From the NCBI RefSeq assembly GCF_039904985.1, contig NZ_CP157005.1:682001-746000 (forward strand): 64,000 bases of DNA, written 5' to 3'. The stretch is from Methylomonas sp. AM2-LC. Lineage in GTDB: Bacteria; Pseudomonadota; Gammaproteobacteria; Methylococcales; Methylomonadaceae. The notes beneath the pieces are model-generated. The model saw only the letters and a list, made by a program, of their open reading frames with translations, had not been told where the DNA came from and did no database searches. Below, in pieces: positions 47,504 through 55,443 of this stretch (position 1 is the first letter of the stretch; the number at the start of each line of letters is the position of its first letter). The position numbers were made by a program, and so were the translations under genes.

Positions 47504-47827
47504 ATGAAAAATGCACTAGCTGGTATTATGCAGCAAGCCCAAAAAATGCAAGATAATTTTAAAAAAGCACAAGAAGAACTGGCAACCATAGAGATATTAG
47601 GTGAGTCGGGTGGTGGATTGATTACAGTATTAATGACAGGCAAGCGAGAGGTTCGCAAAGTAAGTATTGATCCCTCTTTACTGGGAGATGATCGCGATAT
47701 GCTGGAAGATTTAGTTGCTGCCGCTATAAATGATGCGGTACATAAAGTTAACAAAATGAAAAAAGAAAAAATGAGTGATGTTACTGCGGGTATGCCATTG
47801 CCCCCTGGTTTTCAAATGCCATTCTAA
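47504..47827 (+). CDS. ybaB: Nucleoid-associated protein YbaB/EbfC
   Basis: A 107-residue small DNA-binding protein that forms tweezer-like dimers. The N-terminal helix [19 protein letters not shown] and the following [18 protein letters not shown] are typical. TTGGAG lies 9 bases before the ATG at 47504. Located in the conserved dnaX-ybaB-recR operon: 16 bases after dnaX and 5 before recR, so all three are probably cotranscribed. Confidence 0.95.
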   Translation: MKNALAGIMQQAQKMQDNFKKAQEELATIEILGESGGGLITVLMTGKREVRKVSIDPSLLGDDRDMLEDLVAAAINDAVHKVNKMKKEKMSDVTAGMPLPPGFQMPF

Positions 47828-47832
47828 AAAAG

Positions 47833-48429
47833 ATGCAGAATCGGGGCTTAATGAAAGAATTAATACACAGCTTATGCTGTTTGCCAGGCATTGGTCCCAA
47901 GTCAGCACAACGTATCGCATTTCATTTGTTACAGCGCAATCGTGAGGGGGGGCTGCAGTTAAGCAAGATCTTGGCAGAAGCTATGCTTAATATTCAACAC
48001 TGTTCAGAATGTCGTACCTTGTCAGAAGCGGTGCTTTGTGAAATTTGTAGTAACCAAAGCCGCGATGACAGCTTATTGTGCGTGGTCGAAAGCCCGGCAG
48101 ACACTTGGATTATTGATCAGGCAACGACATTTAAAGGTAAATACTTTGTGCTTCATGGTCGATTATCGCCATTAGATGGCATAGGGCCAGATCAGATAGG
48201 TATGGATCTATTAGAGCAGCGTATGCAAAGCGCCAGAATCACTGAAATTATTTTAGCAACCAATTCAACAGTTGAAGGACAAGCTACGGCATATTTTATC
48301 GGTGAAGTTGCTGCCAAATATCAAATTCGCACTACGCGTATTGCGCATGGTATTCCAATGGGTGGCGAGCTCGAATTTATAGACAGTAGTACGCTGTCGC
48401 ACGCCTTTAATGGCCGTAGAGAAATATAA
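47833..48429 (+). CDS. recR: Recombination mediator protein RecR
   Basis: A 198-residue ring-forming protein that works with RecF/RecO to load RecA at gaps. A helix-hairpin-helix is at CCLPGIGPKSAQRIAFHL (residues about 15-32), the four-Cys zinc finger is in HCSECRTLSEAVLCEICSN (near 56-74), and the Toprim domain follows with LCVVESPADTW and ILATNSTVEGQATA. The N-terminus aligns in length with E. coli RecR from the ATG at 47833, so that start is kept over 47851. It is last in the dnaX operon and followed by a strong hairpin terminator. Confidence 0.96.
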   Translation: MQNRGLMKELIHSLCCLPGIGPKSAQRIAFHLLQRNREGGLQLSKILAEAMLNIQHCSECRTLSEAVLCEICSNQSRDDSLLCVVESPADTWIIDQATTFKGKYFVLHGRLSPLDGIGPDQIGMDLLEQRMQSARITEIILATNSTVEGQATAYFIGEVAAKYQIRTTRIAHGIPMGGELEFIDSSTLSHAFNGRREI

Positions 48430-48507
48430 CGGCCATTTTTAATTAAAGGCGCCATTTTGCTGGTCACATTGGTTACAGCAAGGTTCATTAACTACCAAGC
48501 ACAGGTC

Positions 48508-48543
48508 GAGCAGAAAAGCTGCTAGACTTTTCTGCTCATTTTA
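48508..48543. terminator. Terminator between recR and the cold-shock gene
   Basis: Perfect 11-base stem GAGCAGAAAAG / CTTTTCTGCTC with an 8-base loop, then ATTTT. It sits between the convergent recR and csp genes and can serve both. Confidence 0.85.
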
Positions 48544-48550
48544 AACCTGT

Positions 48551-48760
48551 TTATAACGGTGTAACGTTTTCTGCTTGTGGACCTTTTTGGCCTGTAGTAA
48601 CTTCCATAGTAACGCGCTGACCTTCTTTCAGTGTTTTACGTCCGTTACCATTGATAGCGCTGAAATGTACAAATACATCTTTGCCGCCTTCTTGTTCGAT
48701 GAAGCCGAAGCCTTTTTCATCGTTGAACCATTTTACTTTGCCTTCTACTTGTACTGACAT
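48551..48760 (-). CDS. Cold-shock-domain protein, CspA family
   Basis: A 69-residue single-stranded nucleic-acid chaperone. RNP1 is KGFGFIEQ and RNP2 is VFVHFSAI, both with the expected aromatics, and the first strand [12 protein letters not shown] is classic. Length equals that of CspA/CspE proteins (about 70). Leaders of such genes are often long and regulatory; about 140 bases upstream on the minus strand are AT-rich and could play that role. The exact paralogue cannot be named. Confidence 0.96.
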   Translation of the reverse strand: MSVQVEGKVKWFNDEKGFGFIEQEGGKDVFVHFSAINGNGRKTLKEGQRVTMEVTTGQKGPQAENVTPL

Positions 48761-49306
48761 AAATCTCTCTTGCTTAAAAAAGCCATTTCTGGCGTGATAC
48801 AGGGGTTTGAATAAAGCGGGTAGCGGCAGACTTGAAAAAAAGCAACAACGATTACCTAGCTAAATCGTTGCCATTATACATAGCAATTTTTTTTGTCAAA
48901 GCAAAAATAGATTGATGTTAGCTGTTAATATTTTATGGCAAGCAAGCTATGGCTGTTTTAATGAAAAACTATTGCCAGTTTTGTGAGCTAAGTAAATGAA
49001 ATATCAAATTTTTAAAATAATGTTACAGCAATGTTATTCATGCTTAGGCATAGATTTTTTTTTAAAAAAATGTGATGAATTGCTCATTTATGGTATTAAC
49101 TTTTTTGTTATTAAGCTTAATATTTATGAGCTAATAGGTGAAAAAAGGGGTTTATTTTATGCATTTGCCCCCAAATAAAACCAACTAGAATTATCGGCTT
49201 TACCAATTGGTAAAGCCGATAGACGGTAAACATTAGAGTGGTGGTGTGTGGTCTAAAACTAAATAGACTTTTAAGCAACAACTCTTTTTTGCTGTGAATT
49301 TTAGTT
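48761..49306. other. Noncoding AT-rich stretch with a long palindrome
   Basis: 546 bases between the cold-shock gene and the HvfA-like gene. It holds the csp leader and promoter, and near the right end the 30-base palindrome at 49192-49221. Two short open frames (48996-49178 plus, 49117-49395 minus) have no ribosome sites or family features. Confidence 0.5.
49192..49221. terminator. 30-base perfect palindrome downstream of the HvfA-like gene
   Basis: TATCGGCTTTACC-AATT-GGTAAAGCCGATA, 85 bases past the stop of the minus-strand HvfA-like gene. As RNA it forms a 13-base stem. No T-run follows on either strand, so a terminator or processing hairpin is likely but not certain; a protein-binding operator is the alternative. 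Confidence 0.5.
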
Positions 49307-49645
49307 TTACTTTTTATTTGCGCCGCAATTGCCTTCTGTGTTTTTGGTAGTATCGCTACTGGGTACTGGTTTGTTGGTTGCGCATTTACCTTCAATGGCT
49401 TTTTTTTCGCTGGTCGGGTCGACTTTTTTCATGGCAGCACCACATTTTCCTTCACCACAAGCGCCGTCTTTCATTTTGGTGTTTGCTTCAGGGGTGGCGG
49501 GGGCTGTCTCCGCAGTTTGCATATAGCCTGAACTCAGTGTCGATAATGCAAAAGGGTTGGTCTCAGCTTGGGCAATATGGGTTGTTAAGGGTAATAAACT
49601 GGCTCCCATTGCAAGTGCGAAAGGGGTTTTATGGAATTTTTTCAT
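49307..49645 (-). CDS. HvfA/bufferin-like exported Cys-motif peptide
   Basis: A 112-residue protein with a signal peptide (FALAMGASLLPLTTHIAQA) then ETNPFALSTLSSGYMQTAE, the conserved start of mature HvfA-type precursors (a NPFA-L-SGY pattern). The rest is low complexity with four Cys in DGACGEGKCG, IEGKCATNK and TEGNCGANKK, variants of the EGKCG motif. In HvfA/bufferin systems these Cys are converted to metal-binding heterocycles by HvfB (DUF692) and HvfC, giving copper-binding peptides. Neither partner gene is in this window. GGAG lies 5 bases before the ATG at 49645. Family recognition rests on motif pattern, and modification is inferred. Confidence 0.72.
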   Translation of the reverse strand: MKKFHKTPFALAMGASLLPLTTHIAQAETNPFALSTLSSGYMQTAETAPATPEANTKMKDGACGEGKCGAAMKKVDPTSEKKAIEGKCATNKPVPSSDTTKNTEGNCGANKK

Positions 49646-49842
49646 GCTGACTCCAACGTAAGTAAAAAGGAATTTTGAACCAATCAAAAACAAAAAAATG
49701 TATTTTCTGGTAATGATTAATCAGCTAATATCACAAAAAAAGCGGCTAAAGTAAAGATTAGCAAAGTCTGATAAAGCGCAGTATACTGAAATAAATGTCT
49801 GAATAAGCAAAATTTTGTAATCTTTCTAACTCCTTACAATAA

Positions 49843-50388
49843 ATGATTAAAAACCTGAAAATATTACAATTAGGTGATCCCGGTTTACGGGTTCCTGCCA
49901 GCCCAGTTAATGATTTTAGTTGCGAAGTATTTCGGGAATTGCTGTCCAATTTGCAGACTATGATGCTGGAAGAGAATGGTGTTGGTATTGCTGCTCCGCA
50001 ATTGGGCGTTGCATTACAAGTCATAATTATTGCCTCTCGTCCTACCAAACGCTACCCAAGTGCTCCTAATATGGATGCTGTTGTCATGATTAATCCTAGA
50101 TTGACTATAGCGGATAGTGAGCTAAATAAGGATTGGGAAGGCTGTTTAAGCGTGCCGGGTATCCGCGCATTAGTTCCTCGCTATAAATCCGTCAAAGTTG
50201 AATATCAGGATGTTCAGGGTAAATCAATAGAGATGCTTCTCAGTGATTTTCCTGCACGGGTTTTTCAACATGAATTCGATCATCTTAATGGCTTGGTTTA
50301 TCTTGATAGAGTGGAAAATAATCGAGATATTTTTTCTGAAGGTGAGTTTTTTAAACTCATTAATTCTCAGGAGCAGCTTGCGGTATGA
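49843..50388 (+). CDS. def: Peptide deformylase
   Basis: A 181-residue metalloenzyme removing the formyl group from nascent N-terminal Met. The three PDF motifs are present: GVGIAAPQLG (near residue 46), EGCLSVPG with the metal-ligand Cys (near 103), and VFQHEFDHLNG, the HExxH-type motif (near 142). Unlike most def genes it is not beside fmt; instead its stop overlaps the next start by four bases (ATGA), coupling it to a periplasmic hydrolase gene. It is probably a secondary def copy if another sits beside fmt elsewhere, which cannot be told here. Confidence 0.95.
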   Translation: MIKNLKILQLGDPGLRVPASPVNDFSCEVFRELLSNLQTMMLEENGVGIAAPQLGVALQVIIIASRPTKRYPSAPNMDAVVMINPRLTIADSELNKDWEGCLSVPGIRALVPRYKSVKVEYQDVQGKSIEMLLSDFPARVFQHEFDHLNGLVYLDRVENNRDIFSEGEFFKLINSQEQLAV

Positions 50389-51299
50389 AATATCTTTTTC
50401 TGATAGGCAGTTTATTGATTAGTCATCACTGTAATGCGTTAACCGCTTTAAGTGTCAGTCAAGTAGCTCCAGGCATCTATTTGCATGTGTCAAAAAATTA
50501 TTGGCCGGATAAAGCTAACCATGGCGAAATTGCAAACATTGGTTTTATAGTGGGTGATAAATGCGTGGCGGTCATTGATACAGGTGGCAGTCCACAACAA
50601 GGCATAGCTTTGCGTGCAGCGATAAAACAAACTACCAGTCTTCCCGTCTGTTATGTCATTAATACTCATGTACATCCTGATCATATATATGGCAATATCG
50701 CTTTCAAACAGCCTGGTGTGCAATTCGTTGGTCATTACAAACTGGCTCGTGCCATGGCAAGTAGGGGCGATCACTATTTGAGTCGTGCTGAAGAATTGCT
50801 GGCTATCCATGTCAATCAGAATAATATTATACCTCCCGATTTACAGGTAAGAGACACAATGACCTTGAATCTCGGTAATCGAGAGCTACTCTTAACCGCT
50901 CATCCTGCGGCACACACCGATAATGATTTGAGTGTCTATGACAAAACCAGCAATTCCTTATGGTTGGCTGATTTATTGTTTCAGGAACATATACCGGTGG
51001 TAGACGGGAGTATTAAGGGTTGGTTAGCAGAATTAGATAAATTGGAGAAGAGCCATTACACTTTGGTGATTCCCGGACATGGTCATTTAGTGAAAGATTG
51101 GCCTGCAGCTATGCAGCCAGAAAAAGCTTATTTACAAAATTTACGTAATGAAATTAGAGGCATGATTAAGCAGGGAAAGACCTTGGAACAGGCAGTAAAT
51201 CAGGTAGGTACGTCAGTTGAAAATCACTGGCAATTATTTGATGAATTTCATCGTAGAAATGTAACTACGGCTTTTGCAGAACTTGAATGGGAAGATTGA
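50385..51299 (+). CDS. Quinoprotein relay system zinc metallohydrolase (SoxH-like)
   Basis: A 304-residue metallo-beta-lactamase-fold hydrolase with a signal peptide (YLFLIGSLLISHHCNA), so periplasmic. Zinc motif THVHPDH (HxHxDH) is near residue 93, further ligands are in AHPAAHTDNDL, WLADLLF and IPGHGHLV. The following gene is a fused SoxYZ carrier, the pairing defining the quinoprotein relay system, which is associated with PQQ-dependent alcohol dehydrogenases and related to the SoxH/SoxYZ sulfur-carrier machinery. By analogy with SoxH it may remove a thio adduct from the carrier; this is inference. The start overlaps the def stop by four bases. Confidence 0.85.
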   Translation: MKYLFLIGSLLISHHCNALTALSVSQVAPGIYLHVSKNYWPDKANHGEIANIGFIVGDKCVAVIDTGGSPQQGIALRAAIKQTTSLPVCYVINTHVHPDHIYGNIAFKQPGVQFVGHYKLARAMASRGDHYLSRAEELLAIHVNQNNIIPPDLQVRDTMTLNLGNRELLLTAHPAAHTDNDLSVYDKTSNSLWLADLLFQEHIPVVDGSIKGWLAELDKLEKSHYTLVIPGHGHLVKDWPAAMQPEKAYLQNLRNEIRGMIKQGKTLEQAVNQVGTSVENHWQLFDEFHRRNVTTAFAELEWED

Positions 51300-51382
51300 T
51301 AAAACTAAGTCTAGTCAGTTTTCAATTTAAATAACATTAAAATAATATTAATAGTCAATATATTGATTCTTAAAGGTAAGAT

Positions 51383-52216
51383 ATGAATACGTTAGCGCTA
51401 CACGCATGGTTTTTTGTCCTAATTGCCTTCTCCAGTCTTGCTAGGGCAGAAGGTGATGATGATACTTGGAATACTGTTTTGAAAAGTCAGTTTTTTGCAG
51501 GTAAAAACATAGAAGAATCTGATGCCGTTATTACTTTAGAGGTACCTTACCGAGCAGAAGATCCAGCCATTGTCCCTGTTTCTGTGAGCAGCAAGTTTCA
51601 ACAAAGTAACGACAGATACATCAAAAAAATTTGGTTGCTGGTCGATAAAAATCCTGTTCCTTTCGTTGGTGAGTTTGAGTTTTTCCCCGAAAGTGGTAAA
51701 GCTGATCTGGCTTTAAGAATACGCGTTAATACCTATAGCAACATCCGTGCAATTGCAGAAACCAATGACGGGAAACTAACTATGACCAAAAAGTATGTCA
51801 AGGCTAGTGGCGGCTGTTCGGCTCCAATAGGGTCCGATCTTGATGAAGCGTTGAAGCGTTTGGGCAAAGTCAAGTTTCGCATAAATGATAACTTTAAAAT
51901 TGGGGAGCCTACACAAACTCAGTTGATGATCAGTCATCCGAATATCACTGGTATGCAGATGGATCAAATGACTCGATTCATCAGAAAATCTAATTTCGTT
52001 GATCAACTTAAAGTTAGCTTTAACAACAAGCCAGTGCTTATTGCCAAAATTGATATCGCAATCAGTGCTGATCCCAATTTTCGTTTTTACTTCGTGCCGG
52101 ATAAGCCGGGTGAATTAAAAGCCGAGTTCAATGATATATCATGTGAGTCCCCTGTAAAACGTGATGTTTGCAGCAAGGGTAATCACTATGTTCAGAGTTA
52201 TGCGGTTGATCATTAG
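51383..52216 (+). CDS. Quinoprotein dehydrogenase-associated SoxYZ-like carrier
   Basis: A 277-residue exported protein (signal peptide AWFFVLIAFSSLARA) fusing a SoxY-like domain (about residues 25-150) and a SoxZ-like domain (about 160-260). The SoxY part ends with KASGGCSAP, whose Cys corresponds to the substrate-bearing Cys at the SoxY C-terminus. SoxZ-like strands include TQTQLMISHPN and VLIAKIDIAISADPNFRFYF. The last 20 residues contain two more Cys (ISCESPVKRDVCS) and look unlike a usual SoxZ end. It probably cycles adducts in the periplasm as part of a PQQ-enzyme relay. It follows the hydrolase after 83 bases. Confidence 0.85.
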   Translation: MNTLALHAWFFVLIAFSSLARAEGDDDTWNTVLKSQFFAGKNIEESDAVITLEVPYRAEDPAIVPVSVSSKFQQSNDRYIKKIWLLVDKNPVPFVGEFEFFPESGKADLALRIRVNTYSNIRAIAETNDGKLTMTKKYVKASGGCSAPIGSDLDEALKRLGKVKFRINDNFKIGEPTQTQLMISHPNITGMQMDQMTRFIRKSNFVDQLKVSFNNKPVLIAKIDIAISADPNFRFYFVPDKPGELKAEFNDISCESPVKRDVCSKGNHYVQSYAVDH

Positions 52217-52240
52217 CAGGGCAGTGTATTTTGCTCTGCT
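52215..52240 (+). terminator. Hairpin at the end of the SoxYZ carrier gene
   Basis: AGCAGGGCA / TGCTCTGCT with one G-T pair, starting within the stop codon. No T-run follows, so it is a modest terminator or 3' stabiliser. Confidence 0.5.
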
Positions 52241-52432
52241 AATAGTGCGGAATTGAATCCCTTTTTTACCAGGGCGGTAGTTTTGACGCATTGAATTTTT
52301 TAATCCGTCAGCGGATGTGGAGTGCTTTCCCCTCAAAGACTTGCACTGATTTTAATTGAGTGATGTAAGAAATTGTTGTGACAGACTTCTTTCACCCTGT
52401 GGAATAAATCCACATGCCTTTAACGAGATATA

Positions 52433-53404
52433 ATGGTTGATTATCTATCTTTATACCAAACGCTGGATACTTTGGGCGCAGGAGATTGGGCAAATATATT
52501 GTCTTCGCAAGTAGAACAAGCATTTGCCGAACAGGTACATGGTGACTTGGTGAAATGGCGGAAAGTGATTGATGACTTGTCACAATTTGATACTTCTAGT
52601 CGCGATTTATTCAGCCATGTACAAATTGGTAGAGCTGCCGATTTGACGTTTAGTGAGCAAGAGCTGCTGAATGTTGCTTTAAAAAAATTGCATCCTTGGC
52701 GTAAGGGGCCTTTTAGCTTATTTGGTATTGAAATTGATAGCGAATGGCGTTCCGATTGGAAATGGGAGCGTCTTAAAAAGCAGATTGCACCATTAAATAA
52801 TAGGCTTGTGTTAGATGTGGGTTGCGGTAATGGTTACCATTGCTGGCGCATGTTGGGTGCTGGGGCAAAATTAGTAGTTGGAATTGATCCTACCCTTTTA
52901 AGTGTGTTGCAATTTCAAATGATACGTAAACTATATGGTGATGCGGCTGTTTATGTTTTACCTATCGGTATCGATGATATGCCTAACAATCTGCAACTTT
53001 TCGATACTGTATTTTCTATGGGGGTACTGTATCATCGCCGTTCACCCATTGATCATTTGCTCGAACTCAAAAATTGTTTACGCAGTGGTGGTGAATTGGT
53101 ATTAGAAACATTGGTCATTGAGGGGGGAGCAGAGCATATTCTAGTACCCGAACAACGTTATGCGCAAATGCGTAATGTCTGGTTTTTACCTAGTTGCGAC
53201 GCATTACTGGTATGGTTAAAACGTTGTGGATTCAAAAATATAAAGCTTGTTGATGTGACTAAGACTTCGATTGATGAGCAGCGTAGTACGGAATGGATGC
53301 AGTTTCATTCCTTGCGCAACTTCCTTGATCATGAGGATCAAAATTTTACTTGTGAAGGCTTGCCAGCACCTGTTCGCGCAATCTTTATTGCAGAGAATGG
53401 GTAA
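52433..53404 (+). CDS. cmoB: tRNA U34 carboxymethyltransferase CmoB
   Basis: CmoB transfers a carboxymethyl group from carboxy-SAM to 5-hydroxyuridine at tRNA position 34, producing cmo5U for wobble decoding. The 323-residue length equals E. coli CmoB. The SAM-fold motif is LVLDVGCGNGYHCWRMLG (near residue 125), with later VVGIDPTLLSVLQF and VFSMGVLYHRRSP, all close to the E. coli protein. The partner cmoA, which makes carboxy-SAM, is not adjacent as in E. coli. It stands alone, upstream of a long noncoding stretch. Confidence 0.96.
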   Translation: MVDYLSLYQTLDTLGAGDWANILSSQVEQAFAEQVHGDLVKWRKVIDDLSQFDTSSRDLFSHVQIGRAADLTFSEQELLNVALKKLHPWRKGPFSLFGIEIDSEWRSDWKWERLKKQIAPLNNRLVLDVGCGNGYHCWRMLGAGAKLVVGIDPTLLSVLQFQMIRKLYGDAAVYVLPIGIDDMPNNLQLFDTVFSMGVLYHRRSPIDHLLELKNCLRSGGELVLETLVIEGGAEHILVPEQRYAQMRNVWFLPSCDALLVWLKRCGFKNIKLVDVTKTSIDEQRSTEWMQFHSLRNFLDHEDQNFTCEGLPAPVRAIFIAENG

Positions 53405-54063
53405 TTCTAAAATTAGTAGCTGGGTGTGTTCTAGGGTGTCGTTTTTAGCGTGTTTGGTGGAGTAAGCAAGGATGAGTATTATCCATTGTTTAGCGATACT
53501 AAGTTTGGGTGAGTTGTGTTAACGCATTTAATCATTGATTCGTAGGGTTTTAATGTGCTTACCTCGTGGTCAAGTGCTGATTCTGGGATAATTAGTTGTT
53601 ATAAGTGTGATCTATACAGTGATTCTAAAAACCTAACTGCGCACAAAAGCCAAAGTAATTAGGCCGTATTACGTTGCTGATAAGTGAAAAAAATATTCTG
53701 CTTTGGTTGACCACAATGTGGTTATTAAAAAATGGCGAGTGGTTTAAGAATATTGCTGTCCTATAAGTGTAAAAATACTTCAAGATATTGATTTTTAATT
53801 GTTATTTTTCAATAAAATATTGGTTGTTGTCAATATTTAGTTGTATTTTTACGCATAAATTACAATCTGATAGACAGTATCCTTAGTTTGAGCTTGCAGG
53901 CCACTTACTATTATTCAATTTGCTGAGTCGCTAAGCATTGACAGCTATACCATTTCTATCTTACAGTTATCAGTGCATCACAAGTATGTGACCCGCCTAG
54001 CGGGTTGTGGCAGTTTGCAAAAATCGCTATTACTAAAAATTAAAAACTTTCGGAGCACATCAC
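53405..54063. promoter_or_regulatory. Long noncoding region upstream of hexulose-phosphate synthase
   Basis: 659 bases, strongly AT-rich near 53740-53870, with no convincing gene. It must hold the promoter of the hps operon. The perfect hairpin ACCCGC / GCGGGT (53991-54005, loop CTA) is flanked by partly complementary CACA and TGTG, forming a larger stem in the transcript leader about 60 bases before the start codon. It could stabilise the mRNA or regulate hps. Confidence 0.5.
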
Positions 54064-54711
54064 ATGGCAAGACCATTAATTCAAATGGCGTTGGATTCAC
54101 TGGATTTCAACCAAACAGTAGCGTTGGCAGATCAAGTAGCGCCTTACGTAGATATTTTTGAAATCGGAACCCCTTGTATTAAATACAACGGTATTAATCT
54201 GGTTAACGAACTGAGAAATCGTTATCCTGATAAATTGTTACTGGTAGACCTGAAAACTATGGATGCGGGTGAATACGAAGCAGGTGCTTTTTATGCAGCT
54301 GGCGCCGATATCTGTACCGTTTTAGGTGTTTCTGGTTTAGCAACAATTGCTGGGGTTATCAAAGCAGCCAAAAAAAATGGCGCTGAAGTACAAATCGACC
54401 TGATCAATGTAGGCGATAAAGCTAACGTTGCAAAAGAATCAGTGAAACTGGGCGCGCAAATCGTTGGTATTCACACTGGTTTGGATGCTCAAGCTGCTGG
54501 ACAAACACCCTTCTCTGACTTGCAAGACATTGCTCGTCTAGGTTTGAACGTCAGAATTTCTGTTGCTGGCGGTATTAAACAAGCCACTGTTCAACAAGTT
54601 GTTGAAGCGGGTGCAAACATTATCGTTGTAGGTGCTGCTATTTACGGAGCTCCATCACCTGCTGAAGCAGCCCGTGAAATTCGTGAGTTGGTAGACGCGG
54701 CGGCGGTATAA
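54064..54711 (+). CDS. hps: 3-hexulose-6-phosphate synthase
   Basis: Condenses formaldehyde with ribulose 5-phosphate to hexulose 6-phosphate, the key fixation step of the RuMP pathway. The 215-residue TIM barrel of the OMP-decarboxylase superfamily shows MALDSLDFNQTVALADQV at the N-terminus, LLVDLKTMDAGEYEA (the magnesium/substrate Asp-Lys-Asp region), IDLINVGDK, VGIHTGLDAQAAG and SVAGGI in the phosphate site. Length and motifs match methanotroph Hps (HxlA). GGAGCACATCAC precedes the ATG. A structured leader lies upstream and hxlB follows after two bases, so both are made from one transcript, probably at high level. Confidence 0.97.
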   Translation: MARPLIQMALDSLDFNQTVALADQVAPYVDIFEIGTPCIKYNGINLVNELRNRYPDKLLLVDLKTMDAGEYEAGAFYAAGADICTVLGVSGLATIAGVIKAAKKNGAEVQIDLINVGDKANVAKESVKLGAQIVGIHTGLDAQAAGQTPFSDLQDIARLGLNVRISVAGGIKQATVQQVVEAGANIIVVGAAIYGAPSPAEAAREIRELVDAAAV

Positions 54712-54713
54712 CT

Positions 54714-55247
54714 ATGCATCAGCAACTTATTATCGATAAAATATCAGGCATCTTAGAAGCGACTGATGACACTTATGATCAAAAGATTACCGATTTGTTG
54801 GATAATTCAAAGCGAATTTTTATATCCGGAGCAGGTCGCTCTGGTCTGATTGGTCGTTTTTTTGCAATGCGCTTAATGCACAGCGGCTATGACGTCAGTG
54901 TGGTTGGAGAAATAGTTACTCCCAGCATAAAAAGCGGTGATTTGTTAATTATTATTTCTGGATCAGGTGAAACTGAACAGTTAATAGCTTTTACTAAAAA
55001 AGCAAAACAAATAGGTGCGAAAATCGCACTGATTTCGGCTAAAGACGATTCGACGATAGGTGATCTCGCTGACACAACTTTCCAAATTGGAAGAGCCGAA
55101 CAATATGGCAAAGTTAGAGGTATGCCTATGGGTACTGTGTTCGAGTTATCGACCTTGTTTTTCCTGGAAGCGACCGTTTCGCATTTGATCCATGAAAAAG
55201 GTATACCAGAAGAAGAAATGAAATCTAGACACGCAAATCTGGAATAG
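54714..55247 (+). CDS. hxlB: 6-phospho-3-hexuloisomerase
   Basis: Isomerises hexulose 6-phosphate to fructose 6-phosphate, completing formaldehyde fixation. The 177-residue SIS-fold protein has the sugar-phosphate site IFISGAGRSGLIGRFFAMR (near residue 36), LLIIISGSGETEQLIAF (near 77) and the C-terminal MGTVFELSTLFFLEA segment with the likely catalytic Glu. It follows hps after two bases, presumably translationally coupled, and ends at a strong terminator hairpin (55255-55289). Confidence 0.96.
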   Translation: MHQQLIIDKISGILEATDDTYDQKITDLLDNSKRIFISGAGRSGLIGRFFAMRLMHSGYDVSVVGEIVTPSIKSGDLLIIISGSGETEQLIAFTKKAKQIGAKIALISAKDDSTIGDLADTTFQIGRAEQYGKVRGMPMGTVFELSTLFFLEATVSHLIHEKGIPEEEMKSRHANLE

Positions 55248-55254
55248 ATTGCCT

Positions 55255-55291
55255 AAAACCTGCAACGCCATTCGGTAGTTGCAGGTTTTCT
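55255..55291 (+). terminator. Terminator after hps-hxlB
   Basis: Perfect 12-base stem AAAACCTGCAAC / GTTGCAGGTTTT with an 11-base loop, followed by CT. It separates hps-hxlB from tkt, or allows partial read-through. Confidence 0.88.
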
Positions 55292-55443
55292 AGTTGAATT
55301 CGTGTGAAAGTGGTCAGTGTTGCCGTTGCTTAGCAGCAGGGAATGAGTTTCCAAATCACCAAAATCTAGAAAGCCTCAGCCAGAGCGATGACTATATTTT
55401 TCAGGAATCGCCTTTAAAAATAACGAATAAAAAGGAGACCATC

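Noticed and set aside
48996..49395. Two short frames in the csp-HvfA intergenic region
   Set aside because: AT-rich, no ribosome sites, overlapping the palindrome or the end of the HvfA-like gene.
55294..55443. N-terminal extension of transketolase
   Set aside because: It overlaps the region just after the hps-hxlB terminator, has no family match, and a strong ribosome site precedes the ATG at 55444.
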